This document shows positions 34,380-44,356 of a stretch of DNA of 64,000 bases, one piece after another. Below the pieces are notes generated by a model. The model was not told the DNA's origin. It did not search any database and saw only the letters and a list, made by a program, of their open reading frames with translations. Source of the DNA: Anaspis maculata (lineage: Eukaryota > Arthropoda > Insecta > Coleoptera > Scraptiidae); assembly GCA_949128115.1 (NCBI GenBank), contig OX421966.1, forward strand, positions 4,774,001 through 4,838,000, given 5' to 3'. Both the position numbers and the translations under genes were made by a program. The number at the start of each line of letters is the position of its first letter. The first letter of the stretch is position 1.

Positions 34380-35560
34380 AAGATGAGAAGACCTGAGAAG
34401 GGAAGACCAGTATATCGGTGGTAGAAGGAGAGGGCAGTGCTCAGAAAGAATGCAATCGGGAAGAGAAGAACAGCCACCGGACCGAATAGCAACAAGAGAC
34501 TGAGCGATCGCTCAGTCTCTAGAGAAAGGAGAAAGTCTCTCTAGTCAGTAGAAGAAGAAAAAGCAAATGAAAAGTATTGCAGGGCAAGAAGTGAAGTGGG
34601 ATCAGCATATAGAAAGCCAGAGACGAAGCGTGAGAGAATATGTCGAATGCGGCAAAGCCTGATATTATTTTACAACAAAAAGGTTTCGCAAAGCTAAGGC
34701 TCAGATGGACAGGAAAGAAGTTGAAAACAAATTTCCGAACTCTCGTGTCGAACTGTCGTGTGGACGGTATTAGAAATCACCGACGAAACGGTTTTGGTCT
34801 CTGAAAAGGAGCTCAAACAAGAACCATCTAAAACAAAGAACGAAAAAGCTTTCGGCTCCGACGTTATAACAGCTGGAATCATGAAAACCTGACCTGAACC
34901 AACCTGAACCTTGGCGGCGTTCAGAAAACTCTGGAAGGCAGGCTCGTTCCCAGAAGCTCAGTCAAGCTCGTCGAACGTCGTCGTATATTCCTTAACAAAA
35001 AAGGAATATAGGGAGAAAATCGTTGGGAGTGGAGGATCTCGAGGTATCCACGAAAGACCAAAAGGCAAATCCATACTGGATGCAGTAAGAGAAGTGACGA
35101 AGGTAATCCTGGAGATCAAAAATGCTTTCGGTGTAGCAGACTGGGGGAGCAGAATGGAGCAACTCGAAACAAAAAATGATAACAGGTTGATGAAGCTAAT
35201 GCTAGAGTACGTCAGTGAGAGAAAGATAGAGATACAACACGGAGATGTCTGCAGAATACAGGATGGCGTCTTTCAGGGGTGGGTTTTCGGTCAAGTGCCG
35301 CACAGAGTAAAATTGGTGGCCATCGCGGATGACCTGGCGGTCGTGATTGAAGAGAAAACCAGCTGGGCAGTAAAAAGGATCCAGGCCTGAAGCAGTCACT
35401 TCTTTCGACGCCTTTCGATACTGATACTAGAGTTGACAGCCTGTGGGACCTGTGGGCGGGGCTAAACAGAAAAACAAAAATCCGTGTGTTGAAATAGGGG
35501 AAGCAACACCGTCAGCTGGAGTGGTGGACCATCACCAGGTCACAGGCGAACCTAAAATCC
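34380..35560 (+). pseudogene. R1-clade-like non-LTR reverse transcriptase remnant
   Basis: The plus-strand frames hold a decayed RT in normal order. KTKNEKAFGSDVITAGIMK (about 34825-34885) corresponds to the K-A-P-G-x-D-x-(I/V) box before the RT fingers. Then, within the open frame 34911-35390, KGKSILDAVREV corresponds to the Q-x-GF-x-(K/R)-G-(R/K)-ST-x-DA box, EIKNAF to the D-(I/L)-K-NAF catalytic box, VFQGWVFGQ to G-x-PQGSVLGP, and ADDLAVVIE to the catalytic ADD box. Internal deletions remove segments between these boxes, including the first catalytic Asp region, so the protein cannot be active. The style (IKNAF, ADD-AVV) is R1-clade. Its 3' side abuts sequence shared with the downstream flank of tetraspanin copy 2. 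Confidence 0.65.
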
Positions 35561-35685
35561 CACTGCAAATCTAGGTGCACTACTTACTAGAAGAACTGAG
35601 TTCGCGCAGTAAGGCTCCGCCTACAGGTCCCTTTGGTATTCCGACTACTCTACCCACAAACATTGATGACTGTGTTTTTATATAT

Positions 35686-36342
35686 TTATTCTTCATCAGG
35701 TGAATCAGGTTGCCGATAACATTTTCTGAGTAAAGCAATCTCCATCAATATCCATAGACAGTCAAGTCCCGTGAAACCAGCAAAAACACTCGCGAATAAT
35801 CTGAATTGGCTGCTTTTCAGTAGAAAATTATTCAAGCAGTTCTCCTTGTAGGAATGATTGACGTCGCACGTGCCATTCTGATTCATGCTGGGACAACAGC
35901 CGTCCGGGAGCGGTTCCCAGTCGTCCGGCGACCTGATTCCGCAGCACTCGTAGTATTTGAGTACGGCATTGAGTTGCGTCTTCGCATCGTTATCTGAGTC
36001 GTGCATTTCAGCCAGGTTGTTCATTCTCGGTGCAAACGTATGGGCGGTGGTGAAATGCTGCACCAGGACCGCAAAACCACACGCAGCCAGAACCAAACTC
36101 GCCAAGCAAGACGCGTAGAACAGGGGTCTGTTTTGGTCCTTTATCAGGACGAATACCAGGACAATTCCAACGATTATTCCCAACGCGCCAGTAGACAATC
36201 CCACAGTGCTCACGGCCTCTTTTTCTACGGACAGCAGGTCCGCTCTTGTTTTATATAGGGTCGTAAGAGCTATAGTCACGATGGCAGCGAGAAAAAGTAA
36301 CAAGAATTCAAATTTCACAAGTTTTTTGCTAATAAATTTCAT
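35686..36342 (-). CDS. Tetraspanin, copy 1 (intronless)
   Basis: The 218-residue product has the full tetraspanin layout: TM1 about residues 12-31, TM2 46-67, TM3 76-96, a large extracellular loop 97-181, and TM4 182-204 with a short polar tail. The loop carries the diagnostic CCG (133-135) in YECCGI, then GCC (148-150), and Cys 159 and 169, giving six loop cysteines for three disulfides, plus Asn-x-Ser/Thr sites. Tetraspanins organise membrane microdomains and partner receptors or integrins at the plasma membrane or in endosomes. Start is the first Met, immediately before a basic KKLVKF stretch. Animal tetraspanin genes usually have several introns; this one is a single uninterrupted frame, so a retrocopy origin is likely. 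A paralogue at 53725-54381 is about 68% identical, with shared flanks for roughly 110 bp upstream. A Harbinger-like element lies ~110 bp upstream, so the original promoter may be disrupted. Expression cannot be judged. Confidence 0.85.
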   Translation of the reverse strand: MKFISKKLVKFEFLLLFLAAIVTIALTTLYKTRADLLSVEKEAVSTVGLSTGALGIIVGIVLVFVLIKDQNRPLFYASCLASLVLAACGFAVLVQHFTTAHTFAPRMNNLAEMHDSDNDAKTQLNAVLKYYECCGIRSPDDWEPLPDGCCPSMNQNGTCDVNHSYKENCLNNFLLKSSQFRLFASVFAGFTGLDCLWILMEIALLRKCYRQPDSPDEE

Positions 36343-36452
36343 TTTGCATTCTGATTGGTATTCTTTTCAATTGAGTCAATAGAAACTTCAAGCGAATGAC
36401 GTCTATTATGCCAGTAATGTGATTTAACTGTAATTACAGCACGGTTGATTTA

Positions 36453-37234
36453 GGGCATGTTCCGTTTTAGTAATATTCGTACCGAAACTCTGGTTACCCG
36501 GTCCGAATTGATAATATTACTTGTATTATTCGTAAATCGGACCACGGTTATTTTAACCAGAGGGAACCGAAGCGACCGGCGTTTGAGCTTGGTTACTCCG
36601 GTTAAAAACATGGCGGATGACATTACTTGCCAATTTTGAAAGTTGGTTTTGAGTTTTGTCATGACACGAATCACGAAACGATCCCAGAGACTACAAATTA
36701 CTTTCATACCGTCCGTTTACATGATTTTCTGCGATATGGTTTGCCCTTGGAGCCAGGTACAAGCATACCTACAGGAGGGTACCTGCAGAAGAAGAGGCAG
36801 CTACCCTATACGTTGGCGGCCCAGCAGCGTGTTCTGCATTCTGCAGTTAAAGTCAGACACACTTCTCAAGCTTGCTCGGCCCAGGCCCTCGTTAAAAATG
36901 TCCATCTTGAACGCGAGGTATGTCTTGGACTTGAATTTCAATGTAACCCCATGTCGCAAAATGATAAGGGTTTGAGCAACGTAAAGGTAGGTATAGGTAG
37001 CGAGGTAGGTAGTAAGAGAGCTGGAAGCTTGTGATGTGATTTCAAAACATGTACCCTTCACCATTTTTTGCTCTGCATGCTTTGCAGGCAGCCTGGATGT
37101 TTCAAAATCAAATTTCAACGTTTGACAACTTCACATTGACGGAATATTGACCAGAGCGTTCCGAAATAACCGGTAACCATAAGGTACCGCTTTTTCGGTT
37201 ACCGGTTCGAAGAGTTGTAAAACGGAACATGCCC
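36453..37234. mobile_element. Harbinger-like MITE, 782 bp
   Basis: Perfect 17-bp TIRs GGGCATGTTCCGTTTTA (36453-36469) and its complement (37218-37234). Subterminal inverted pairs around ACCGGTAACC and GGTTACCCGGTCC follow. The flanking trinucleotides are TTA and TTG, close to the TWA duplications of PIF/Harbinger, and the G-rich terminus fits. No transposase; the frames inside have no recognised domain. It inserted about 110 bp upstream of tetraspanin copy 1, exactly where homology to the copy 2 upstream flank ends. Confidence 0.75.
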
Positions 37235-37305
37235 TTGTCAAAGCACTGAAACTTCACCGACAACCAACCAACAACTCATCGACAGAATAGCCCAGGCATT
37301 TTAGT

Positions 37306-37332
37306 CGAAAAATCATGGTAACCCGTAACCAA
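37306..37332. repeat. Repeat R-x, left piece (interrupted copy)
   Basis: GTCGAAAAATCATGGTAACC and the next few bases match 43884-43918. The match stops at ...ACCAA where the THAP element begins and resumes after it at 38595. Confidence 0.6.
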
Positions 37333-38594
37333 TGGGGCCTTGCACTGCCACTTTTCCACACCGAGAGCGCCACAACCGTTGGGGGCAAATTCAACAATTT
37401 TGACGGCGTTGACGCTTCAGCGACCGACGTCCGTCATTTTATGTCTTGATTTGAAATTTGGATAACCTCTGTTTCTTGCTTGACGTCTCCAGTCACTGTC
37501 AGTTACTGGTCAAAGTACTCAAACTCCCCTGTTTTTCCCGTCGTTACGGCCGCTTCATCGAAGTAGGCGCCCCCTACAGTAGTGGCGACCTCACGTTGAG
37601 TTTTTCAATGGACCTATTTCTTTTTCACGCCCCTTTTGCCTCCTATCGCCGCTCATTGGCTAGATTTGCCTCACAATCTCCCGTAGCAACTCTGTCAGTG
37701 CCACTGACTTTCTCCTTGTCATTACCCCCGACAACGATATGTTACAATTTGTCATCAGTTGTCAGTAGAACAGAACCAAATGTCTTGCCACGCTGCAACC
37801 TGCAACCTACAGACTCGACAACGCTTTACTTCTTTACAAGAGTGTAGTGCAAGCATCAAATGAAGGGGAACCAGCGTGATAAGGGGTTGAAGTATAGTGT
37901 GAAAGGATATTTTGAAGACGTACTTGTGAATAACCTGGAGGTAAAAGCGGAGTGCTACAGGAGCCAGAAAAAGTAACAAGCTTCTCAAGAAAATGTCCGG
38001 AACGGCATTTGTTTTCAGCGTCATCTTTGTACCTATCACTGGATGAATAGAAATCTTCCACTCTGAAGTGCCATGAGCACACCAAAACTGAAGCAAAATG
38101 TTGAGGTTTTGTTGTGAAGTTGTAGTGGGTAATCGCCAAATAGGAAGGTGAGATAGCATTCCCAGCACTTTGAACGGTAATTTGGGTGACCCCGCTTTTG
38201 GCTTTGTGCAACTTGTAAAACAGCTGAAATTGTTTCGTTCGCCTTCAAATTCTTCCTGGTGCCGGTGTCTTCCAGTGGCGGCCATCCATTTATTTCGCTT
38301 ATTTTCGTCGGCAGGAAAACCGTAGAACGGAACATTTGAGGGAAATATTCCCTTGGACTTGTGCGGACAACTTTTCACACAATATACGAGCATTTTTCGA
38401 ATTATTCGATCAGTGTAGCGACACGACACAGGTTGCAGTCATAAGTGACAGTGACAATTCTAATTCATTGTGACAGTATCGCCTTCCTCGAATTTCGCGG
38501 CTAATAATTGAAGGCCTTTAATTGGCCAGGGGTGTGGCTTAAAATTGTTCATCCTTGTCTGAACGTCTCTGTTCCCCATAAGAAATAGGTCCCA
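37333..38594. mobile_element. THAP element, inverted third copy
   Basis: The minus-strand copy of the 7966-9938 element occupies 37609-38594: TGGACCTATTTC at 37609 and AAATAGGTCCCA at 38594. R-x homology is interrupted over the larger span 37333-38594, which also begins TGGGGCCT, so either the element is 1262 bp long or a second insertion adjoins it. The R-x copy at 43884 gives an empty site ...CAAATTC..., so the insertion lies between AA and TT without target duplication, matching the other locus. Confidence 0.7.
37755..38429 (-). CDS. THAP zinc-finger fragment in a mobile element, copy C
   Basis: 224-codon frame nearly identical to copies A (8202) and B (9118). It has the C-x3-C pair (CVKSC), then FPADENKRNKWMAATG, with the C-x2-H half (VCSWHF here, an R-to-W change relative to copies A and B) in an overlapping frame at 37834-38211. 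As in the other copies, the complete THAP domain requires an intron or frameshift. Persistence of all three frames with few differences suggests recent mobilisation of one family. No transposase catalytic domain is present. Confidence that the full 224 residues are translated is low. Confidence 0.45.
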   Translation of the reverse strand: MSCRYTDRIIRKMLVYCVKSCPHKSKGIFPSNVPFYGFPADENKRNKWMAATGRHRHQEEFEGERNNFSCFTSCTKPKAGSPKLPFKVLGMLSHLPIWRLPTTTSQQNLNILLQFWCAHGTSEWKISIHPVIGTKMTLKTNAVPDIFLRSLLLFLAPVALRFYLQVIHKYVFKISFHTILQPLITLVPLHLMLALHSCKEVKRCRVCRLQVAAWQDIWFCSTDN

Positions 38595-38870
38595 TTCGCG
38601 CAAAGCTGGATTTTGGTATATACATAATGTTCTATTAGACCTACGGAACAACATATCAAAATACTCGGACTTACACCCTCGTGCGTCCTTTGATTTTCAT
38701 CCTCAAAGGTCAAGTTCTAAGATCTAGGGAGATACCTATCTCCAAGCTGTTCCTGCAAGTGAACGGAGTATCCGATTGATAAAAGATATGTTCCAAATGA
38801 ACGAGAGAGATTTGTTGTTTAAATGTGTGAGGGAGCCTTTGTAACTCTTCCGATTGGTGAGTTCTGCTTT
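38595..38870. repeat. Repeat R-x, right piece (copy 1)
   Basis: CAAAGCTGGATTTTGGTATA onward matches 43920-44175 with few differences, including ACCTCTGAGGG-free unique words such as CTCGTGCGTCCTTTGATTTT and GTGTGAGGGAGCCTTTGTAA. Non-coding. Confidence 0.85.
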
Positions 38871-39109
38871 ACTGCTGGATTAAAAAAACAAACAATAGTT
38901 TTAGTTAATATTTCATATTTTGAAAGTGCAGGAATGTCTTCACTTCGGTTGTAGAATATGGACAGGCAAAACACGAACGTTTAACTCGAACAGCTGTTCG
39001 GCCACCGAAGATGTCTTCGGTCACCGGAGCCCTCCTTGACAAAAATTTTACACCTGATTTAACGATGTTTAATTCAATTACAATTACAACTTGATTGTGT
39101 CAAGATACA

Positions 39110-40330
39110 TTATTGTTCTATTGAGGATTCAAGGTTCCAAATTGTGGTCGACGTAGCAATTTCTCAGTCCGTAGATTTTCCCATTTTTAGATTTCCGAAG
39201 GCTACAATTTTTGACACAGGTACTTCCTGAAACTAGAGAGGTTTAGCAAAAGATAATTTTGTGCTAACATCATAGCTGTATCACAGCAATTTAGTTACCC
39301 ATCCTTATCGTTATCCGTACAACCTCCATATATTTTTTCAAGTTTATTCCTTCCTTCCTCTTCCCCATTTCTTGGCGCTTTGGGATACTTTCTGTGATAC
39401 TTCGTACTTCCACGAGCCCAGCGTTTCGAGAAAGCCATGAATTTCTCATCCCCCCCCCCAAAAAAAAAAAGATTCAACTACTCCAACCCAGCTTTCACGT
39501 CCATTGAGCCCTTTACATCTCTAGCCATGCTTTCTCCATTGCTTTCACAAGCCTGGATGTTTGAATCATCAATAATTTCCGTTTTCTACTTCACTGTAGT
39601 AGTAATATTCGCTGTGATATAAGCACATGTGAACCAGATGGGATCGGCTCCGAGCTCGGCTCCGGGTATCTTCCGATGACCAAATCGTACACCGTACACC
39701 TTACTTGACAATCTTGAATTTTCAGTTGATGGAAATTCTGAAATTTCTTCTTATAAGCAGGGGATTTGAGGGAAAATTGCGGTCAACTTAGAGATTCCTT
39801 GGTCGCTGAATTTTCCCATTTCGAGATCGCCACAGGTCACAGTTTTTGCCACAGCTATACTTTCCGAAATCAAAAGGGCGCTTAGTAATGGATAATTTTT
39901 AAATCATCTCACATTCATTCTATATTCCAACAATTTAGTCAGCTTTTTAAGTTATCGGCAGGATAATAAACTGGTATATTTTCTCCTACCCAGATGTCTT
40001 TGAGTCGCATTTCTTTGCACTTTGAGATACTTCCTGAGATGCTCTTTCCTTCCAAGAGTCCAGTTTTCCGAAAAAGCCACGGATTTCTTTTTTTTCGACA
40101 AAAAAGATTCAAGCACTTCACCAAACTTTCTTGTTTATTGAGCTATCTAGGCCAACACACTTCCAACTGTAGGTATCGATCGAAACTCCAAAGTTTTGTG
40201 AATAATTATCACGCACAAACTTGCTTCCTAAGTTATCCAAAATCTCAAAAAAGTACTTTTTTTCCAATAATAACAACGCGGGTTGTTTCCGAACACTTTT
40301 TTTGAGGTTATATCCGTCGTAGAACACTCA
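39110..40330. repeat. Old ~650-bp direct duplication
   Basis: 39110-39640 and 39760-40330 share, in the same order, GATTTTCCCATTT..AGAT, CTTTG.GATACTT.CTG.GAT, CCA.GAGCCCAG..TTCGA, AAAGATTCAA.CACT and TTATTGAGC. Similarity is low but colinear. No coding signal recognised in either unit. Confidence 0.5.
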
Positions 40331-41040
40331 CGCCCCCAGACTTTGTCCTGATTGATATGCAAACCTTAGCGCATGCTGCTCAAGTGGACCAAGTGCTTTG
40401 TTGGTTGGCAGGCTTTAAAAATTGCGACTTTTCGTTGTAAAAAGAAGCTTTCTCTTATGATTGACGTGAAATTTTGGGCACCTTTGTGGTAGAGCAGGAC
40501 AGCAAACTTTTCAAGAGCTTCAAATGTTTTATCAGAAATGGATTGTTGTGGTAGAGATATGGCTTCAAATGCTTTCGTGGCTTCAGGAAAGGACTTCCAT
40601 ACATTCCAGGAGGTTTGTTATTCACCCTTCATAATGACGATGTTGTATCTGAACCTCTGAATACATGGAAACATCTCAAGGCAACAGTTCTTCATTCACC
40701 AATTCTTTCTGCCATGGCGTTGATGTTCATTCATCTCTGGGCTTTTCCTGATCTAAAAATAATATACATCTCCTGTACAGCATTTTTCAGAATTTGGAAT
40801 AAAGATATTGCCAAAACGACAACGTCAGTGTCTACTGTACAGATCATAGTTTTCGTTGCTCCTTCTTCGACAATATCTTTGGCATGGAGCAATATTCTGC
40901 CATCTGCTTCTTCCTGTTGCCTCCGTTTCTGTACCAATATGAGCAAGAGCATGATGTCCAAGTAGCTTGAACAGTTCTATTTTGTTTTCAGCAAGAAAGA
41001 GCAAGAAAATCATTCCAATTCTTTGGCAGCACATTCTCTT
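40330..41040 (-). pseudogene. Transposable-element protein remnant (EEAD...DTDVVVLA family)
   Basis: The minus-strand frames contain, in order, ENKIELFKLL, then EEADGRILLHAKDIVEEG (near 40900), TVDTDVVVLAISLF (near 40830), WKSFPEATKAFEAISL, ALEKFAVLLYHKG and a terminal segment resembling the H-x-x-R-(A/G)-x-(Y/H)-Q-x-x-x-x-W-(G) ending. This order is familiar from a family of uncharacterised proteins scattered through animal genomes in transposon-like multicopy form; the EEADTR and DTDVVVL pair recalls acidic nuclease-like motifs, but function is unproven. The Arg of EEADTR is displaced here (EEADGR). At least two frame changes and a stop separate the pieces. The repeat unit at 41046 begins immediately next to its N-terminal side. 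Confidence 0.55.
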
Positions 41041-41045
41041 TATAT

Positions 41046-41122
41046 GCCGATCACGTTTTAAATTCAGCAGAATTTAAAACGCGGTTGGCCATGTTGCCTA
41101 GAGTGTAACGGAAGCTCATATA
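41046..41122. repeat. Left piece of an interrupted repeat (intact copy at 56690-57063)
   Basis: TATGCCGATCACGTTTTAAA to CGGAAGCTCATATA matches 57063 down to 56996 in inverted orientation. It includes a small palindrome TTTTAAATTC/GAATTTAAAA. The match breaks at the TA of 41121-41122 and resumes at 43595. Confidence 0.85.
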
Positions 41123-41483
41123 CCGAGAGTTCATAAATTAAATGGGTCAAGGGTGCCTGTGAATTCAAAAACGTCTGTCGAAACTAGCGTAATCCTTTTG
41201 TAATAAATTTGTCAAACTTTGACAAGTTACGTCCTATATTATTGATATCTAATCTGCCATAAGTGCACGAGAATACTTCAAGTTCGAAAATACTCCTCGA
41301 TCATGTAGGTTTTGTGCCCTGCCGTGAAAACCACATTTAAAATGTTCCGAAAACAAAAACTGCGACTGGTTTGACAGATTACGATAACCAAAAAATTACA
41401 GACATCAAATGAACGATGCTAGTTCCGACAGATGTTTCCAAACTCATAGGCACCCTTGACCCATTTAATTTATGAACGCTCGG
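41123..41483. mobile_element. TA-flanked MITE, 361 bp
   Basis: TIRs of ~35 bp: CCGAGAGTTCATAAATTAAA on the left and TTTAATTTATGAACGCTCGG on the right, extending inward through TGGGTCAAGGGTGCC. TA at 41121-41122 and 41484-41485. Tc1/mariner-type by target choice. No coding potential. Confidence 0.85.
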
Positions 41484-42421
41484 TATTATGCATTCAGCTT
41501 TTATTTGCAACGCAGCAAGCCTTGGAATTTTGTTTTTACGTTTTTTTAAATTAAAAATACCTAGATATCACTTGACACTTCAGCTATCACAGCTGCCAGT
41601 CAGTGTCAGTGTTAAAATTCTGTCAATCTATCCAGCTGATATGAAGCAATGTTGCCTTTCCCCTTGCCGCTTAATTTTTGTGCTCACATCAGGGTAGGTG
41701 CTCACGCTCACGTTTGATAACAAAAAAGCCTGATGTTTCTGATAGTTTCTGATGTCAAAGCAGTTACACAGGTTGGTGTGAGGTGGATTTTGATCCCTGG
41801 GTGTGGTTGAAGGAAGATTGGAATAACATGAGAAAATCTTTTTGAAGATCACCAGAAGTGAAAGCTATTATTCTGCCTACACACATTTTGTGAAACTCCT
41901 TTCTTCAGTACTTTTCGGCTAGCTACCTACAGTGCTCCGTAAAGCTAGCAGCGAAATGGAAAAATCAATGAAGATGAAAACGGAGCGAGGACCTAGCTGA
42001 TGGAAGTCCGTTTCAGACAGGATGGCTGGAAAGAAACTAAGAAGCTTTTTCATGTGGCGAGCTCAAGTGATTGACAGTCCCTACCTATCTCCACAAATTT
42101 TCGGAGTCCGAAATGTTCCGTGTTCAAGTACCTTGTTTCTAAAAGTACCTACCCTAATAAAAATTAATAGGCCAAAGCCATCATTCGTTTCAATCCAAAG
42201 GTCTTCACTTTTATTGTTATTGGTAAATGCCAGTACCAGATCGATCTCTATCGACTGAAAGAAACACGGCTTCCATGACACAGCTTCCTCGTTGTAAAAT
42301 ACAGCCAAATTTTAAATTCCTCTTCTTACTCTGTGCCCTGTACAACTTCGTTTGTTCCGTATGTAGAATTAACAAATACTTTTCCACTGCTCTTGAAGAA
42401 TAACAAGCGGTTGATAGTCTA

Positions 42422-43403
42422 CAGTACGTTTTTTAATCAAAAAACCACCAACGTCGCATTCTACCCCCAAAAGAACAACGGCAACGCTGTCTAGTGTGAA
42501 AATTTATGAATATTTTTGACACTGTTGAGAGTACAGATGATCTGTAATTATTTAGGTTATTGTCGCACTTCACACTGACACAGGTTCATGTCAAAAAAAT
42601 ATGCTGTGTGAAGTTTGTAGATAATTTAAAGCGATATTGTGAATACGATAATTTCCTATCCATGACGAAAAGCCTGGTTGGTTACATGAGGTAGGTACTC
42701 ATTTATTTCAGATCATACCTCGGCCTCTACCTAGCAGTTACATCAAATTGACCATGAAAAAGAAAACTAGAACAAGGAACAAAACGGAAAGAAACTGGCT
42801 GATGCTGTTGCTGCAGCCCGCGCTCGCAGTTGCGGTGCCCGTGAATACTGCGATCGCGCTAATATCCTCCTCGTCATTATCAGAAGTTCCAGTGGCAAAC
42901 TCATGTGCCCCACCAGCTTCATCGTCAAAGTCTGAAGCAGAAGAATCAGCCAATTCTGCATCCGATGAGTCGGATTCTGCCAAACTTATTATAATTGGTG
43001 GAATGTCCTTGATGCTTGAACTCCCCATGTCTCTGTCCCAGTCTATATGAATCCATTTTCTGCAGTGAGGGATATTTTTTTGCCACTGTTCTGCTGAAAA
43101 ACTTGACGAGTGCCACTTGCCAAAGGTTTGCGACACGATTTTTATCTTCTGTTTCGACCGTAATAGATTTAACCAACGATATTTTCAACTCGCGTTTCAT
43201 CAAATTCCGTGTTTTCTCGGCGTACTTGTCAAAGCGGCTTTTTGAGTTTTGAATTTGAATAACCTGACGGGCCTGACATCCCTGACATTTTTTTTCTTTT
43301 TTGACCTAACGTCAACATAACAACATTAATCGTGCAACAGGAATTTTTTTCTTCTACCAACTGAAAGCAACAGGTGGTGGTTTTTTGATTAAAAAACGTA
43401 CTG
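42422..43403. mobile_element. Nested TA-flanked element, 982 bp
   Basis: TIRs CAGTACGTTTTTTAATCAAA (left) and TTTGATTAAAAAACGTACTG (right), perfect for about 29 bp through AAACCACCA. TA at 42420-42421 and 43404-43405. It holds the minus-strand reading frame at 42738-43260. Tc1/mariner-like by TIR and target, but too short for a transposase. Confidence 0.85.
42738..43260 (-). pseudogene. Unrecognised ORF inside the nested TA element
   Basis: I do not recognise this protein. One frame (from about 43233) gives a basic, Lys/Arg-rich segment including KRELKISLVKSITVETEDKN and KKYPSLQKMDSYRLG and ends at 42946. The overlapping frame 42738-43136 continues with a strongly acidic Ser/Asp/Glu-rich segment (SDSSDAELADSSASDFDDE, then SDNDEED) and finishes with a hydrophobic tail that may be read-through. 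A basic-then-acidic layout is common in the N-terminal part of transposase-derived proteins, but no catalytic motif is present. A single frameshift or small intron near 43020 would join the two. It might be a captured host exon. Confidence 0.3.
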
Positions 43404-43594
43404 TATGTCATTCGGACATTTAATCAATCAGAAATGAACTTGCAACGCTGTTCTGGATTTTGAAGTAAAGCGATAACCCCAGAAAATAATGCATAACCTA
43501 AACTGTGGCATTCCACTGACAGCGCTTTTACAGAGTGGATTCTGTCAAACTAGGCTCGCCTGCTTTGTTGCAAATAAAAGCTGAATGCATAATA

Positions 43595-43882
43595 CCAAGT
43601 TGCGCGAAAACGGGCTGAGCTCAAAGAGGTTAGAAAATTTTGACAAGAAATGCCAGTTTTGGCGTCTCCTTGCATCATATCCGCTGCCCTGTTGCCTTGG
43701 CCGTTGTTTGTCATGATGTCAGGTGAGTGTCATAGTTGTTTACATTCCTGGAAAAATTTCATTTAAGTGTTCTGCCCCCGGTTCTGCCATTGCTATATTC
43801 ATGGTTCTGCCTGTACATTTATAAGGTAAGTACGAGTAACACTCTTTGTCTGAGTGCTTAGGTGCATGTACATTTTTTCTTC
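43595..43882. repeat. Right piece of the interrupted repeat
   Basis: CCAAGTTGCGCGAAAAC to GCTTAGGTGCATGTA matches 56995 down to 56700 on the opposite strand, at high similarity. Confidence 0.85.
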
Positions 43883-43883
43883 G

Positions 43884-44185
43884 TCGAAAAATCGTGGTAA
43901 CCCGTAACAAATTCCCTCAAAGCTGAATTTTGGTATATATGTTCTATTGGACCTACGGAACAACATATCAAAATACTCGGACTTACACCCTCGTGCGTCC
44001 TTTGATTTTCATCCTCAAAGGTCAAGTTCTAAGAATTAGAGAGATACCTATCTCCAAGCTGTTCTTGCAAGTGAACGGAGTATCCGATCGATATGATATG
44101 TTTCAAATGAACAAAAGAGATTTGTTGTTAGTGCTTAAGTGTGTGAGGGAGCCTTTGTAACTCTTCCGATTGGTTAGTTCTACGG
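43884..44185. repeat. Repeat R-x, intact copy 2
   Basis: Uninterrupted version of the repeat broken at 37306/38595 and at 44236/49034. Its ...CGTAACAAATTCCCTC segment provides the empty site for the THAP insertion. Confidence 0.85.
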
Positions 44186-44235
44186 GAAAGGCGGCTGAGT
44201 GTTAATTTGTCGCCCGGATATTTCAGGAAAAACCA

Positions 44236-44345
44236 TGTGAGAATTTAAAGCCTCAAGCAATGTCGCACAAAGTTGAATATTGATATATAACTGGTATGAT
44301 CCCTAAGGAAGAACATATCAAAATATTTGAACTTACACCTCTGTG
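44236..44345. repeat. Repeat R-x, copy 3, left piece
   Basis: Diverged R-x: GAACATATCAAAATATTTGA then ACTTACACCTCTGTG. It continues on the far side of the 4.68-kb element at 49034 (CCTCCTACGATTTTGGGG). Confidence 0.65.
44338..44345. repeat. Left 8-bp target duplication of the 4.68-kb element
   Basis: CCTCTGTG, repeated identically at 49026-49033. Confidence 0.8.
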
Positions 44346-44356
44346 CGAGGGGTTAA

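Larger units (their letters stand above)
41486..43592. mobile_element. TA-flanked element, 2107 bp, containing a nested element
   Basis: TIRs TTATGCATTCAGCTTTTATT (left) and AATAAAAGCTGAATGCATAA (right), continuing through TTGCAAC..AGCA. TA at 41484-41485 and 43593-43594. The intact repeat copy at 56.7-57.1 kb reads across this position without it, confirming the insertion. A second TA-flanked element is nested at 42422-43403. Confidence 0.8.
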
